A stretch of DNA of 64,000 nt, taken from positions 3,472,001 to 3,536,000 of the forward strand of contig NZ_AP024652.1 of assembly GCF_019977315.1 (NCBI RefSeq). Direction: 5' to 3'. How positions within the stretch are numbered: the first letter of the stretch is position 1; every line of letters starts with the position of its first letter. Origin of the DNA: Arthrobacter sp. StoSoilB22 (GTDB lineage Bacteria > Actinomycetota > Actinomycetes > Actinomycetales > Micrococcaceae). The notes beneath the pieces are model-generated. The model had not been told where the DNA came from. It made no database searches and saw nothing but the letters and a program-made list of their open reading frames with translations. Of the stretch, positions 8,222 through 18,108 are shown one piece after another. The translations under genes and the position numbers were made by a program.

Positions 8222-8401
8222 ATGAGTGAACTTCAAATAGGCGACAGCCTTCCAGTGGAACTTCTGAGTTTCAGGGCCGCAGAATGCCTGGTATCAACAA
8301 GCGCCAACGAATCCGAGCACGTATGCGTCCTGGATGCAGGGCACACCGGCAACCATTTGTCTGCAGGGGCAGACATGGTGGTTCGGGCGGCCTGGAGCTG
8401 A
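8222..8401 (+). CDS. Small protein with a Cys-x-GHxGxH motif
   Basis: A 59-residue protein starting at the ATG at 8222, preceded by AAGGG. A longer upstream extension is possible but has no ribosome site. The centre reads EHVCVLDAGHTGNHLS, with one cysteine and spaced histidines, a pattern found in small actinobacterial proteins and possibly a metal site. No family name is known to me. It lies 153 bp after the MarR gene on the same strand and ends just before a hairpin shared with selO. Confidence 0.5.
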   Translation: MSELQIGDSLPVELLSFRAAECLVSTSANESEHVCVLDAGHTGNHLSAGADMVVRAAWS

Positions 8402-8411
8402 GCAAGCCGAC

Positions 8412-8447
8412 GGCTAGCGACCCGGCCTGGCGGCTGCGTCGCTAGCC
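8412..8447. terminator. Bidirectional hairpin between small gene and selO
   Basis: Perfect 10-bp inverted repeat GGCTAGCGAC / GTCGCTAGCC (8412-8421 and 8438-8447) with a 16-base loop, placed between two convergent genes. Confidence 0.5.
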
Positions 8448-8466
8448 TGTCAGCAGCTTCACCCGC

Positions 8467-9930
8467 CTATGTACCGCAGAAAGTCCGGTACGGGCCAAAG
8501 CTCTCCGGTGCAGGCTCGGCGAACTTTTCCAAGCCAGGGCGTTCGCTGTAGGGGTCAGATAAAGCTGCGAGCAACTGTTCCGTTGGGCGCGTGTCCCCCG
8601 CGGTTGCAGCAGCAAGAGCTTCCTCCACCAAGTGGTTGCGCGGGATGTAGATCGGGTTGACCCGGTCCATGGCGTCGGCGTCCGGGGCGGCTTCCCGCCA
8701 ACGAGCCAGCCACGAATCGAAGGCAGCCAAATCCAGGACCTGACGGCGTGCAGGTTCAACATCCCCGCGGGCCGCCTTGCCGAGACTGCGGAAGAACGAC
8801 GTGTAGTCTGCGCGCGCCTCTTGGACCAACTCAAGGAGCTCGTCCACCAAAGGCGAGGCAACGGCGTCGTCAATTTCCTCAGCCAGCCCAAGCTTGGCCT
8901 TCATACCGTTGAACCATGTGGCGCTGTATTCCTTGCGGAATCCGCCCAGGGCATCAACGGCAAGTGCCACCGCTTGCTCCTCATCCTCATGGATCAAAGC
9001 CGCGATTGATTCGGCGAACCGGGCCAGGTTCCACTCCGCAATCAGCGGCTGGTTACGGTAGGCGTAGCGTCCCATTTCATCAATGGAGCTGTACACCGCC
9101 CCCGGATCAAAGCCGTCCATGAAAGCGCACGGGCCGTAGTCGATGGTCTCGCCGGACACAGTCATGTTGTCCGTGTTCATCACGCCGTGCACAAACCCAA
9201 CCAGCATCCACTGCGCCAGAAGTCTCGCCTGGACAGAAATCACGTCCTTCAGGAGCGCGAGGTACCGGTTGCTCTCACCGCCCGACGACGGGTGGTGGCG
9301 TTCGATCGCATGATCAGCCAGGCGCCGCAACAGATCCATGTCATTGCTGGCCCTGGCGTACTGAAAACTGCCCACCCGCAGGTGACTGCTGGCCACCCGC
9401 GTCAGGACGGCTCCCGGCAAAAGAGTCTCGCGCTGAACCTGCCGCCCGGTGGCGACCACCGCTAGGGACCGGGTGGTGGGGATGTTCAGTGCAGACATCG
9501 ACTCGCTCACGATGTACTCCCGCAGCATGGGCCCCACCGCGGCCAAACCATCCCCGTTCCGGGCAAACGGCGTCCGCCCCGAACCCTTGAGATGGACATC
9601 GCGGAGCTTCCCGTCAGCGCAGGCAACCTCACCGAGCAAAAGCGCGCGCCCGTCCCCCAACCGCGGAGAATAGAAACCGAACTGGTGACCCGAATACCCT
9701 TGGGCCACAGGTGTAGCTTCCTCCGGGATGGCATTACCGATCATCAGCCGTACGCCCTCCGGGCTCCGGAGAAAATCCGGATCAAAACCAAGTTCGACGG
9801 CGAGTGGCTGGTTGAGCACCAGAAGCTGCGGATCCGGTGCTTCCTCCGCCTGCCAAGGAATGGCCAGCTCCGGGAGCTCCCGGGCGAAACGGCCCTCAAA
9901 GGCGACAGTGGAATGCGCGACTTCACTCAT
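8467..9930 (-). CDS. selO: Protein adenylyltransferase SelO (YdiU family)
   Basis: A 487-residue pseudokinase-fold enzyme of the SelO/YdiU family, which transfers AMP from ATP to Ser/Thr/Tyr residues and has a role in redox stress. Family sequence is visible throughout: [19 protein letters not shown], then [15 protein letters not shown] in the nucleotide-binding region, and [18 protein letters not shown] with the catalytic/metal aspartates. The last residues are FCGT, so a cysteine occupies the third position from the end. In some family members this is selenocysteine, and in E. coli YdiU it is a redox cysteine. The ATG is at 9930. Length is normal for the family. Confidence 0.95.
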   Translation of the reverse strand: MSEVAHSTVAFEGRFARELPELAIPWQAEEAPDPQLLVLNQPLAVELGFDPDFLRSPEGVRLMIGNAIPEEATPVAQGYSGHQFGFYSPRLGDGRALLLGEVACADGKLRDVHLKGSGRTPFARNGDGLAAVGPMLREYIVSESMSALNIPTTRSLAVVATGRQVQRETLLPGAVLTRVASSHLRVGSFQYARASNDMDLLRRLADHAIERHHPSSGGESNRYLALLKDVISVQARLLAQWMLVGFVHGVMNTDNMTVSGETIDYGPCAFMDGFDPGAVYSSIDEMGRYAYRNQPLIAEWNLARFAESIAALIHEDEEQAVALAVDALGGFRKEYSATWFNGMKAKLGLAEEIDDAVASPLVDELLELVQEARADYTSFFRSLGKAARGDVEPARRQVLDLAAFDSWLARWREAAPDADAMDRVNPIYIPRNHLVEEALAAATAGDTRPTEQLLAALSDPYSERPGLEKFAEPAPESFGPYRTFCGT

Positions 9931-10055
9931 CTCTCAAGGATATAGATGCTGTACCCGGCGCGAAATGATGGTCCATCCCCGGCTAGCATGTGAACCACTG
10001 CCACATGGCGGGAGATCAATTTGGGGGCGGTTTCCGCCAAAAAGTTAGGCAATAA

Positions 10056-11231
10056 GTGGCTTCATCTGCGCAAGTGCGTCGTTTTCCAGAAACAAGAGGG
10101 TGGGCCGTGGGGCTCGCAACTACATCCTTGCTCGCATTCCTGGGCGGTATGGCCCTGTTTTTCAGTAACACCTTCCATCTCCCATGGACAGGCCCTGCCC
10201 GCTACATACTGACGGGATTCGTCGGCCCTATAGCGGCGAGTTTTTCCGCCGTCGTGCTGTTGCGCTTGGCCGGGCGCTTGCCGGCCGGTGGCGCCCGTTT
10301 TGTGGCGCTTGCCGCGGCGCCTGCGTGGGCGCTGGCGGCGACGGCCGCAGCGAGCTGGGCCGTCGGCTTTGACGAGGCGGACGCGAATCAGGGCTACAGC
10401 TGGTTTGGATCCTCCACGCTGCTCTTCATGATTCCGGGGTGGATCGCCGGGACCGCGTGCCTGGCTGTTGCCCTGTACTCCTTGATGGTAAGCCGGCGTT
10501 CGCATCCCGTCCGACGCTTACAAGCCGTTGTCCTGGCGGCACCGCTGGCTCTCATTCTCGGGGCAATCATGTTCATGCCTCCCATGATGGGAACATTGGG
10601 AGCCATGGTGCTGCTGGTGGTGGCCTTGAGACAGAGCATGCCCGCCGCCTCGCGGGACGTGGTCCCTCCGCGCGTAGTTCCCCGGAAAGTGGTTGCACCG
10701 AGCCGCCGTGTTGTGGGCGGAGCGGCGCTGGGACTGCTGGTGGTCGGGCTGGCGTGTGCGGTCTTTGCCGTTACAGGGAGTACCTGGGCACCCATTGCCA
10801 CGGATTCCACCCACGCCATGAAACTCGGGTTGGCCTACGGCGCGTTCGCCAGCATCCCTTTGCTGGTTCTTGCGGGACGGGTACTTGCCCCTCGCCTGGG
10901 GCCCACGACGCCGTGGTCTGTTCTTCTTGGATGCGCGTCCATGGTTGTCCAAGGGTGCGCGCAGCTCCTGGGAGCCGGCCACACCTTGCAGTGGAACGGC
11001 ATCCTCATTGCAGCAACCCTTATGGGTTTTGCCATCGCACTGCCGTTGGGTGGCTTGGTGGCTGGCGGCCGACTTACGCGCATCACTGTGGTGGCAATGA
11101 TGGGTCTTGCTGCTTCCGTGGTGGGACTCCCCGTGGTGATGATGTCCGCGTTCCTGGCGCCGATTGGGTCCGCCGTCCTACTCGTCCGTCTCGTGGCTGG
11201 TAGCAGGCGGCAGCCGCGGCTTAACTCCTGA
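10056..11231 (+). CDS. Polytopic integral membrane protein
   Basis: A 391-residue protein with about ten hydrophobic helices throughout, for example at 20-38, 50-72, 82-103 and 118-144. A basic cytoplasmic loop of about 30 residues (RDVVPPRVVPRKVVAPSRR) divides it into two halves. The GTG at 10056 is the first good start but has only a weak ribosome site. No transporter signature or catalytic motif is apparent. It ends 11 bp from the convergent subtilase gene. Function unknown. Confidence 0.6.
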   Translation: MASSAQVRRFPETRGWAVGLATTSLLAFLGGMALFFSNTFHLPWTGPARYILTGFVGPIAASFSAVVLLRLAGRLPAGGARFVALAAAPAWALAATAAASWAVGFDEADANQGYSWFGSSTLLFMIPGWIAGTACLAVALYSLMVSRRSHPVRRLQAVVLAAPLALILGAIMFMPPMMGTLGAMVLLVVALRQSMPAASRDVVPPRVVPRKVVAPSRRVVGGAALGLLVVGLACAVFAVTGSTWAPIATDSTHAMKLGLAYGAFASIPLLVLAGRVLAPRLGPTTPWSVLLGCASMVVQGCAQLLGAGHTLQWNGILIAATLMGFAIALPLGGLVAGGRLTRITVVAMMGLAASVVGLPVVMMSAFLAPIGSAVLLVRLVAGSRRQPRLNS

Positions 11232-11242
11232 ATCGATGTGGA

Positions 11243-14026
11243 CTATGGCATGCGGTAGAGAAATGCGGCCATTGCGTCCCTGTTGATGGGCGACAGGGGT
11301 TTGTAGACCCGGCTTCCGTCGGTCTCTACCCAGCCCGACGAGATCTCCATCTCGTACATCCACGCCATCTCATAGGCAAACTGCTGACCGGAGACCACAT
11401 CCGCGAATGGCAGGAGGTCCATGTTCTCGGGCTGAGGAGACCCCGCGAGCCTGTGCAGGAAGGCGGCCATAGCATCCCTGTTGATCGGTGTTAGAGGTCT
11501 GTAGCTCCGAGAGCCGTCGCCTTCCACCCAGCCAGAGGAGATCTTCTGATCAGCCAACCACGCCATTTCCTTATAGAACTGCTGAGTGGTCAGCACGTCC
11601 TTGAACGGCGAGTTGGCGGGTGGGGTGTAATTCGGCGAGCCTGCCAAGCGGTACAAGAACGCCGCCATGGCATCACGGTTGATGGGCGTCAATGGCCTGT
11701 AGGTGATCGACTTGTCCGCCTCGACCCAACCTGTGGAGATGCGCCGATCTGCTAACCACGCCATTTCCTTATAAAACTGCTGCGTGGTCAAAACATCCTT
11801 GAACGGTGACACGGCCGGCGGCACAAAATCCGGGCCCTTGGCGCTAAAACGCTCCGTCCAGGTTGTGGCGCCCGGAAGCAGCACGTAGCCGTTTTTGGCT
11901 ACCGCCGTAACTGTGACCCGCCCGGTGGCGGGATGAATCCCGGAGGCTACCGTCCCGCCGTCGACGATGTAATTGATGCCCTCCACATCCGGGATGACGT
12001 AAGTGTCATCATCCGTGAAGGGATCGTCCGTAAAAATCACCGGTCCCGGCGTCACAGCTCTATTCGCAGAAACCACCAAGCCAGTGGGCTGGCTAACACG
12101 GGACTGCGGCTGGTAGCCCTCCTTTGAGGCCGAGACCTTCAGCGTGATCGCCTTACCCAAGTCCTCGTCCGAGATGGTGTGGGCCTGTCCCGTGGCACCA
12201 TCAATTCGTGTTCCATCGCGTTGCCACTCCAAGGCGAGATTCACGGGCGCAGGCGCCCAGACGCCGACGTCGGCTGTCAGCACACCACCGACATACGGGA
12301 CGCCCTTGATGGCGGGTTCGCTAACGGTCAGCTTCCCCATCGCTACCGGCTGGGTAGGCGCTGAAGTTACCGACACAGCGGGTTGTTTCGGTTTCTTGCC
12401 CGTCACAGTCACTGTGATGGTAGCGCCCAGGTCTTCCGGTCCCAGAACGTAATGAGTCCCGGTGGCATCCGTGGCAACGCCATTTCGCTTCCACTGCTGC
12501 TCGGTCACGACGAGACCGGCGGGCCCCCACGTGCCGGGAGACACGGTTAGGGTCCCACCCACTATCGCTTCGCCGGAAATTGTGGGCGTTCCCGGGACAA
12601 TCGGGACAGAGTCCGCGGCAACGTTTGCAAGGGCAGCCCCAGCGTCAACCAGCCCGCCCCCACATCCACCGGGGCAATCGCTGACAGGCCGTGCGGTTGC
12701 CTTCACCTTTTGTTCCACCTCGGCAGGCGTCAAAGCCGGAAGCACGGAATACATCATCGCGGCTACCGCGGCTACATGCGGGGCAGACATGGAGGTTCCC
12801 TGCTTGAAGAAGTAATCGTTCGAGTGCTGCGTGGACACCACACCGTTGAGTGCCTGACCGAACATGTCTCCTCCGGGCGCAACCACGTCAACGTTTACCC
12901 CGAAGTTGGAGTACCAGGCTTTACTTCCATTGCGTGCCGTGGCCCCAACCACAAGAACGTCCTTGCAGTTGGCCGGTTCCACTCCCGAAGCGTTGATCCT
13001 GTTGTTTCCCGCTGAAACCACCACAGATACGCCCTTGCTCCGGGCAAAGTCGAAAGCATCCTGGTAGATAGTTGTGCACTGTCCAGGGCCCCCAAGACTG
13101 AGATTGACCACCCGCGCCGGGTTGGCGTTGGTGGGTACCCCGGGAACGGCTCCGCCTGCGGCCCAGATGACGGCGTCGGCAACGTCTGACGAGTATCCGC
13201 CACAGACGCCAAGGGCCCTGATAGGTACTACCTTCGCTTTGGGAGCTATGCCGGCTACGCCAATTTTGTTGCCGGCAACTGCGGCAACGATTCCTGCCAG
13301 ATGTGTCCCGTGCCAGGTGTCGCCCTCGGCTGGTGAACCGGGTCCGCATTGACCGTAATACGTGGCATCACCTTCGTCGCGGGGGTTGGGGTCACGCCCG
13401 TCCCCGTCTTTGGCCATGTCCGGCCAGCTCAACATGTCGTAGCCCGGCAGGATGTTCGCATCCAGGTCCGCGTGGCTAATGATCCCCGAGTCAACGACCG
13501 CCACCACGGACCCTTCGCCCTGGCTGACGTCCCATGCCTTAAGGACGCTCATGCCGCCAGCCCCAGTGGTGTGCGGCCACTGAAGGTCGTAGAAATGGTC
13601 GTTGGGCGCCGCAGCGAAAGGGCGCACTATGGTATCCGGCTCGGCGTACTCCACATTCGGGTCCGCCGCCAGGGTGGCCACGAGGTCAGCGGCTTCGCCA
13701 GCGTCAAGCTTCCTGTTCACTTTGAGGACCTCCTGGCCGGACGCGGTAGTTCGTGAGGAACTCACGGCCATGCCCAAGGCGCTGCTCGCACGGCCAAGGG
13801 AGAACTTGCGGTCTACCGACCGGATGCCCGCCCGTTCCTTAAACTTCACAACGAACTGGTCCGTAGGAACCGGTCCGGGCTCGCTGGCCGTAGCTCGCGG
13901 TTCGGCAACCGGCGCCGGAGAGTCGTCGGCGACAGCGGGAATCACCGGCAAGACAGCCCCCACCAATGCGGCAATGCCGGCAAACATCAAACGGGAGCGC
14001 ACTCTTGCTTCTAGCCGGTTTTTCAC
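11243..14026 (-). CDS. Secreted subtilisin-like serine protease with three SLH-type repeats
   Basis: A 927-residue exported protease. A signal peptide (to about residue 33) is followed by an inhibitor-I9-like propeptide (55-135) and an S8 catalytic domain. The catalytic residues are visible: Asp179 in VVDSGI, His239 in WHGTHLAGI, Ser412 in GTSMSAPH and oxyanion Asn341 in SAGNN. Residues 475-660 hold two Ig-like modules, and the end carries three SLH-type repeats (FKDVLTTQQFYKEMAWLAD, ISTGW, YRPLTPINRDAMAAFLYR). The protein is thus a wall-attached endopeptidase. It is divergent from the SLH gene at 14238 and is the first of five such proteins here. Confidence 0.9.
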   Translation of the reverse strand: MKNRLEARVRSRLMFAGIAALVGAVLPVIPAVADDSPAPVAEPRATASEPGPVPTDQFVVKFKERAGIRSVDRKFSLGRASSALGMAVSSSRTTASGQEVLKVNRKLDAGEAADLVATLAADPNVEYAEPDTIVRPFAAAPNDHFYDLQWPHTTGAGGMSVLKAWDVSQGEGSVVAVVDSGIISHADLDANILPGYDMLSWPDMAKDGDGRDPNPRDEGDATYYGQCGPGSPAEGDTWHGTHLAGIVAAVAGNKIGVAGIAPKAKVVPIRALGVCGGYSSDVADAVIWAAGGAVPGVPTNANPARVVNLSLGGPGQCTTIYQDAFDFARSKGVSVVVSAGNNRINASGVEPANCKDVLVVGATARNGSKAWYSNFGVNVDVVAPGGDMFGQALNGVVSTQHSNDYFFKQGTSMSAPHVAAVAAMMYSVLPALTPAEVEQKVKATARPVSDCPGGCGGGLVDAGAALANVAADSVPIVPGTPTISGEAIVGGTLTVSPGTWGPAGLVVTEQQWKRNGVATDATGTHYVLGPEDLGATITVTVTGKKPKQPAVSVTSAPTQPVAMGKLTVSEPAIKGVPYVGGVLTADVGVWAPAPVNLALEWQRDGTRIDGATGQAHTISDEDLGKAITLKVSASKEGYQPQSRVSQPTGLVVSANRAVTPGPVIFTDDPFTDDDTYVIPDVEGINYIVDGGTVASGIHPATGRVTVTAVAKNGYVLLPGATTWTERFSAKGPDFVPPAVSPFKDVLTTQQFYKEMAWLADRRISTGWVEADKSITYRPLTPINRDAMAAFLYRLAGSPNYTPPANSPFKDVLTTQQFYKEMAWLADQKISSGWVEGDGSRSYRPLTPINRDAMAAFLHRLAGSPQPENMDLLPFADVVSGQQFAYEMAWMYEMEISSGWVETDGSRVYKPLSPINRDAMAAFLYRMP

Positions 14027-14172
14027 TACACAACGCCCTCTGCACTAACGCCCCCAAAGAGCGCGGAATGAGGCCGCGAGTCAACGGCCAGCCTGATTTT
14101 AGCCAACGAGTAGAGTTTCCTACGAATCTGCGCGCGACTATTTACAAAGGCTTTTCGGCTAAGTCCACAAAG

Positions 14173-14188
14173 AGCCCTTATGATCACC
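14173..14188 (+). promoter_or_regulatory. Conserved 16-base leader motif, copy 1
   Basis: AGCCCTTATGATCACC lies 50 bp upstream of the SLH gene at 14238, within the 211-bp divergent region shared with the subtilase gene. A copy differing at one base lies upstream of the SLH gene at 21235. It may be a regulator or promoter site common to this surface-protein set. Confidence 0.4.
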
Positions 14189-14237
14189 TCGGGCCCGTTG
14201 TTTCGAGGCCCGTCAATCACACGGAATATGGGGACCC

Positions 14238-16397
14238 ATGAGGGCAAATTCGCGTGGCCGTTTCAGGCTCGCCCTAACACTAGTGGCAGGAATTATCCTG
14301 ACCACCCTGCCCAGCGGGTTTGCACCCCAGGCTTTCGCGGCGGCCACGGGGAGCATCTCAGGAACAGTTACGGTACCTGCCGGTGTGGACGTGAATGACA
14401 TGACCGTTAGCGTATCTGGCCCAACTTACAAGACCCTCAAGGTGAATCCCAGCGGTGAATTCACCATAGTGGGACTCGCAGCTGGAAAGTACGCGGTGTA
14501 CTTCTACGAGGACGCCAGTCCTAAGCATGTATACAGCACGTACTACGGCTCCGCCGTCTACGATCAAGCGACGCCAGTGGTTGTCTCAGCGGGCACGGCA
14601 GTGACGGGTGTTGACCAGCAAATGTCCACAGGCGGGCGCATACAGGGCAAGGTTTCTGTTCCCTCTGGAACCAGGGCTTCTGACATGTACGTGGGTGCCA
14701 GCTCGGCGTCGTACCAGGAAGGCGTGGCTGCTTCCTCCGATGGCTCCTATACCGTGGGTCCGTTGGCTCCCGGCGACTACACGATGAACTTCAGTACCTC
14801 GGTTCAGCCCATCCCCGTACTTCAGGCCTATTACCCGGGAGTCAGGGACCAAGAGCAAGCGCAGAAGGTCACCGTCGCGCAGGGCGACGTGGTCACCGGA
14901 ATCAACCAAACGCTGCAGCCGGCAGCGATAATCTCCGGTCGCCTCGCCCTCCCCTCTGATTCAGTACCTTTCTCCATTTCAGCGTCGGCAAGGACGAGCC
15001 ACGATCTCCAGCCAGTGGCCGCGGCTTTTATCGAAAACGGGGCCTACAGCATTGGCGGGCTCGAGGCCGGAACATACAAGCTGCACTTCCAATCAAACGA
15101 TCCCAAAGTTGCTTCCATGTGGCACGGCGGGTTGCCCACTGCAGCAGGGTCCTCGTCCATCACTGTGGCCGCAGGCGAACGACTAGCGGGCCCAACAGAG
15201 ACGGCTGTTTCGGCCGCCACGATCACAGGTTCCTATGGCACAGGGGCGGACACCCTGGACGTTGCAGTAGTCACGTCCGACGGCACCGTTGTACAGGGCG
15301 GCTACTCCACGGGTCCCGGGACGTTTATGGTGGGCAATCTCTTGCCGGGCACATACAAACTCCAGTTCAACCGTTCCAGCGGCTTTCCTACTGCTGCCGA
15401 GGGTCAGTACTACAACAACGTCCCGGAGAGCTCCGGCCTGGAAAGCGCCACTCCGGTGACGGTAGCGGGAGGGCAGACCCTCACCAATATCAATACGACA
15501 CCGCGGGCGGGAGGAACCCTTTCGGGCAAGATCCTGGGGCCAGGCGGCGTCCCTCTGACCAACTCACCGGTCCGTGTGTACACGAAGGACGGCACGCTGG
15601 TGACCCGTACAGCCAACACCCAGGGTGACGGAACCTTCAAAGTCACCGGCCTGAGCACAGGCAACTACTTCGTTTCGGCTGCACCTGGAGGTGGCACTGG
15701 CCCAATCTTCTCCGGCAACGTGCTCTCCGAAACCAACGCCAGGTCTGTTTTCACAACACCAGGCCGGAACACGGACGTCGGAACGCTCAGCTACGCAACT
15801 GCCACCCAAGGCACGCAAGCATTCGACGACGTCCCGCTGAACGCACAATTCGAGGAGGAGATCCTCTGGCTCGCAAGCAAAGGCATCTCCACTGGCTGGG
15901 AAGCGAACGGGACTAGAAACTACAAACCCTTAAGCCCCGTACATCGCGACGCCATGGCTGCCTTCATGTACCGGCTTTCAGGGAAACCTGACTTCGCCGC
16001 GCCCAGCGCTTCCCCGTTCAAGGACCTACCAGTTGGAGCACAGTTCTACAAGGAGATCACCTGGCTCGCTGACAAGGGTATCTCCACAGGTTGGGTCGAG
16101 GCGGACAAGACCAAGACCTACCGGCCGCTACAGCCCGTGAACCGTGATGCCATGGCAGCCTTCATGTACCGCTTGGCGGGCGAGCCGGACTTTACGGCAC
16201 CCGAGGTTTCGCCATTTGCTGACGTACCGGTGGGAGCGCAGTTCTATAAGGAAATTACGTGGCTGGCAGCTCAGGGCATCTCTACAGGTTGGGCCGAAGC
16301 AGGCAACACCAAATCCTTCAAACCGTTGCTGCCCGTAAACCGGGACGCAATGGCAGCGTTCATGTTCCGCTACAACACCAAATTCGGCGGCAGCTGA
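14238..16397 (+). CDS. Surface protein with carboxypeptidase-regulatory-like repeats and three SLH-type repeats
   Basis: A 719-residue exported protein. The signal peptide is MRANSRGRFRLALTL plus a hydrophobic core ending near AFAAA. Residues 36-525 hold about five prealbumin/carboxypeptidase-regulatory-like modules, each starting with a strand such as GSISGTVTVPAG, GRIQGKVSVPSG or GTLSGKILGPGG, with YxxxGLxxGxY-type turns. Residues 530-719 are three SLH-type repeats with ISTGW and NRDAMAAFMYR. I see no catalytic domain, so it is probably structural or adhesive. The leader contains AATATGGGGACCC, also found before the next gene at 16526. Confidence 0.85.
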   Translation: MRANSRGRFRLALTLVAGIILTTLPSGFAPQAFAAATGSISGTVTVPAGVDVNDMTVSVSGPTYKTLKVNPSGEFTIVGLAAGKYAVYFYEDASPKHVYSTYYGSAVYDQATPVVVSAGTAVTGVDQQMSTGGRIQGKVSVPSGTRASDMYVGASSASYQEGVAASSDGSYTVGPLAPGDYTMNFSTSVQPIPVLQAYYPGVRDQEQAQKVTVAQGDVVTGINQTLQPAAIISGRLALPSDSVPFSISASARTSHDLQPVAAAFIENGAYSIGGLEAGTYKLHFQSNDPKVASMWHGGLPTAAGSSSITVAAGERLAGPTETAVSAATITGSYGTGADTLDVAVVTSDGTVVQGGYSTGPGTFMVGNLLPGTYKLQFNRSSGFPTAAEGQYYNNVPESSGLESATPVTVAGGQTLTNINTTPRAGGTLSGKILGPGGVPLTNSPVRVYTKDGTLVTRTANTQGDGTFKVTGLSTGNYFVSAAPGGGTGPIFSGNVLSETNARSVFTTPGRNTDVGTLSYATATQGTQAFDDVPLNAQFEEEILWLASKGISTGWEANGTRNYKPLSPVHRDAMAAFMYRLSGKPDFAAPSASPFKDLPVGAQFYKEITWLADKGISTGWVEADKTKTYRPLQPVNRDAMAAFMYRLAGEPDFTAPEVSPFADVPVGAQFYKEITWLAAQGISTGWAEAGNTKSFKPLLPVNRDAMAAFMFRYNTKFGGS

Positions 16398-16525
16398 CCG
16401 TCATCACTTTTAGGGAAACTATGCCCCCGCCACGGTCATAAGGTCACCGGATTGTCCGTGTCTGCGGGTAGCATCCCAAAGAATGCGCTGCTCAGAGCGC
16501 ACAAAATCGAATATGGGGAACCCAG

Positions 16526-18052
16526 ATGCCCAAGGCACTTTCGTGGTTGGCGATCCTTTCGCTGACCGCGTCGGCGGCTGTCTTCATGCCGCAAACCGCG
16601 ATGGCCTCAGATACGGCCAGCGTTTCAACTCTCTTCTCATCGTTATCTGTCACTTCAGAAACGAACACCGGCTATAACCGCGACCTCTTTCAGCATTGGA
16701 TAGATGCTGACGGCGACGGCTGCGACACACGCTCCGAAGTGCTCCAAGTGGAGTCTCTGACGCCGGTGACGTTCAGCTCGGGATGCACCGTAGCTGCGGG
16801 GCAATGGAACTCCTGGTACGACGGCGGCACCTGGACTGTAGCGTCCGACGTCGACATCGACCATATGGTCCCCCTCGCCGAGGCGTGGGGTTCCGGCGCG
16901 AGCGCCTGGACGGCCGAGCAGCGGCGCGACTACGCCAACGACCTCACGTTAAACGTGGCTTTGGAAGCCGTGACAGACAATGTGAACCAGTCCAAAAGCG
17001 ACCGCGATCCGGCAGAGTGGATGCCGCCGCTGGCTGGGACTGCTTGCCAATACGTCACGGACTGGGTCCTCGTAAAATACCGTTGGCAGTTGACTGTGGA
17101 TGCCGCTGAATCGGCGGCAATTTCGTCCACATTGCAGGGTGGCTGCGGTACCACCACGGTTGCTGTGCCAACCATCGCGGTTGAAAGCACGCCCGTTGAC
17201 CCAGGCCCCATCACTTTCAGCGACGTCACTGGGTCCACACAATTCAACGCGGAAATCGCATGGCTTGCCTCGCAAGGCATTTCCACCGGTTGGGTGGAAG
17301 CGGACGGGAGCCGAACCTACAGGCCACTTACTGCCGTGAACCGTGACGCCATGGCGGCCTTCCTCTATCGACTGGCCGGCGAACCTGGCTTCACACCCCC
17401 GGCGACGTCGCCCTTCGCCGACATCACGCCGTCGAGCAAGTTCTATAAGGAAATCACCTGGCTCGCAGCGAGCGGCATTTCCACGGGTTGGACAGAACTG
17501 GATGGCTCCAAAACCTATCGCCCACTCAGCCCGGTCAATCGCGATGCCATGGCTGCCTTCCTCTACAGGTTCGGGGGCAATCCCGCTTTCACTGCTCCTG
17601 GCACTTCTCCATTCGTGGACGTCCAGGTTGGAAGCCAGTTCTACCAACAAATCACGTGGCTGGCGTCCAAGGGCATCTCCACCGGCTGGGACATCGGATA
17701 CGGCTGCCGCGCCTACAACCCGGTCCAGCCAGTGGCGCGTGACGCCATGGCTGCGTTCATGTACCGGTTCGTCAACGGCGGCAACGGTGGCATCACGGGC
17801 AGCACCTGTTCGCCTCCGCCGCCTCCCGTGACGCCGCCGCCGGTGACGCCGCAGCCTCCGGTCACACCTCCGCCGCCGGTAACGCCGCAGCCACCGGCAA
17901 ATCCGGGTGACAGCGTAAACTGCACGAGTTTCAGTACGTGGCAGGCCGCCCAGGCATGGTTCGACAAGTACTACCCGTGGTACGGGGACGTCGCGAAGTT
18001 GGACTCAGACAAGGACCGCATAGCCTGCGAGACTCTGCCCGGCCACCCCTAA
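16526..18052 (+). CDS. Secreted HNH (DUF1524-type) nuclease with SLH-type repeats and excalibur motif
   Basis: A 508-residue exported protein. After a signal peptide (to about residue 30), residues 45-205 match the secreted DUF1524 HNH nuclease family: TFSSGCTV, then DVDIDHMVPLAEAWGSGA with the His/Asp of the active site, then DLTLNVALEAV, NQSKSDRDPAEWMPP and a C-terminal helix. Residues 225-425 are three SLH-type repeats. A proline-rich linker follows, and the last 44 residues form an excalibur-like calcium motif (DSDKDRIACE). It is predicted to be a wall-held extracellular DNase or RNase. This fusion of nuclease and anchor is unusual. Confidence 0.85.
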   Translation: MPKALSWLAILSLTASAAVFMPQTAMASDTASVSTLFSSLSVTSETNTGYNRDLFQHWIDADGDGCDTRSEVLQVESLTPVTFSSGCTVAAGQWNSWYDGGTWTVASDVDIDHMVPLAEAWGSGASAWTAEQRRDYANDLTLNVALEAVTDNVNQSKSDRDPAEWMPPLAGTACQYVTDWVLVKYRWQLTVDAAESAAISSTLQGGCGTTTVAVPTIAVESTPVDPGPITFSDVTGSTQFNAEIAWLASQGISTGWVEADGSRTYRPLTAVNRDAMAAFLYRLAGEPGFTPPATSPFADITPSSKFYKEITWLAASGISTGWTELDGSKTYRPLSPVNRDAMAAFLYRFGGNPAFTAPGTSPFVDVQVGSQFYQQITWLASKGISTGWDIGYGCRAYNPVQPVARDAMAAFMYRFVNGGNGGITGSTCSPPPPPVTPPPVTPQPPVTPPPPVTPQPPANPGDSVNCTSFSTWQAAQAWFDKYYPWYGDVAKLDSDKDRIACETLPGHP

Positions 18053-18061
18053 GGACCACCA

Positions 18062-18100
18062 AAAAGCGGGTCCGGCTCACTATGAGCCGGACCCGCTTTT
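18062..18100. terminator. Strong bidirectional terminator
   Basis: Perfect 18-bp stem (18062-18079 with 18083-18100), 3-base loop, flanked by A-run and T-run, between the convergent nuclease and CAP-like genes. Confidence 0.9.
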
Positions 18101-18108
18101 GCGACTCC

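Noticed and set aside
9928..10055. Possible selenocysteine insertion in SelO
   Set aside because: The gene ends with an ordinary TGC cysteine codon at the third-last position and has no in-frame TGA.
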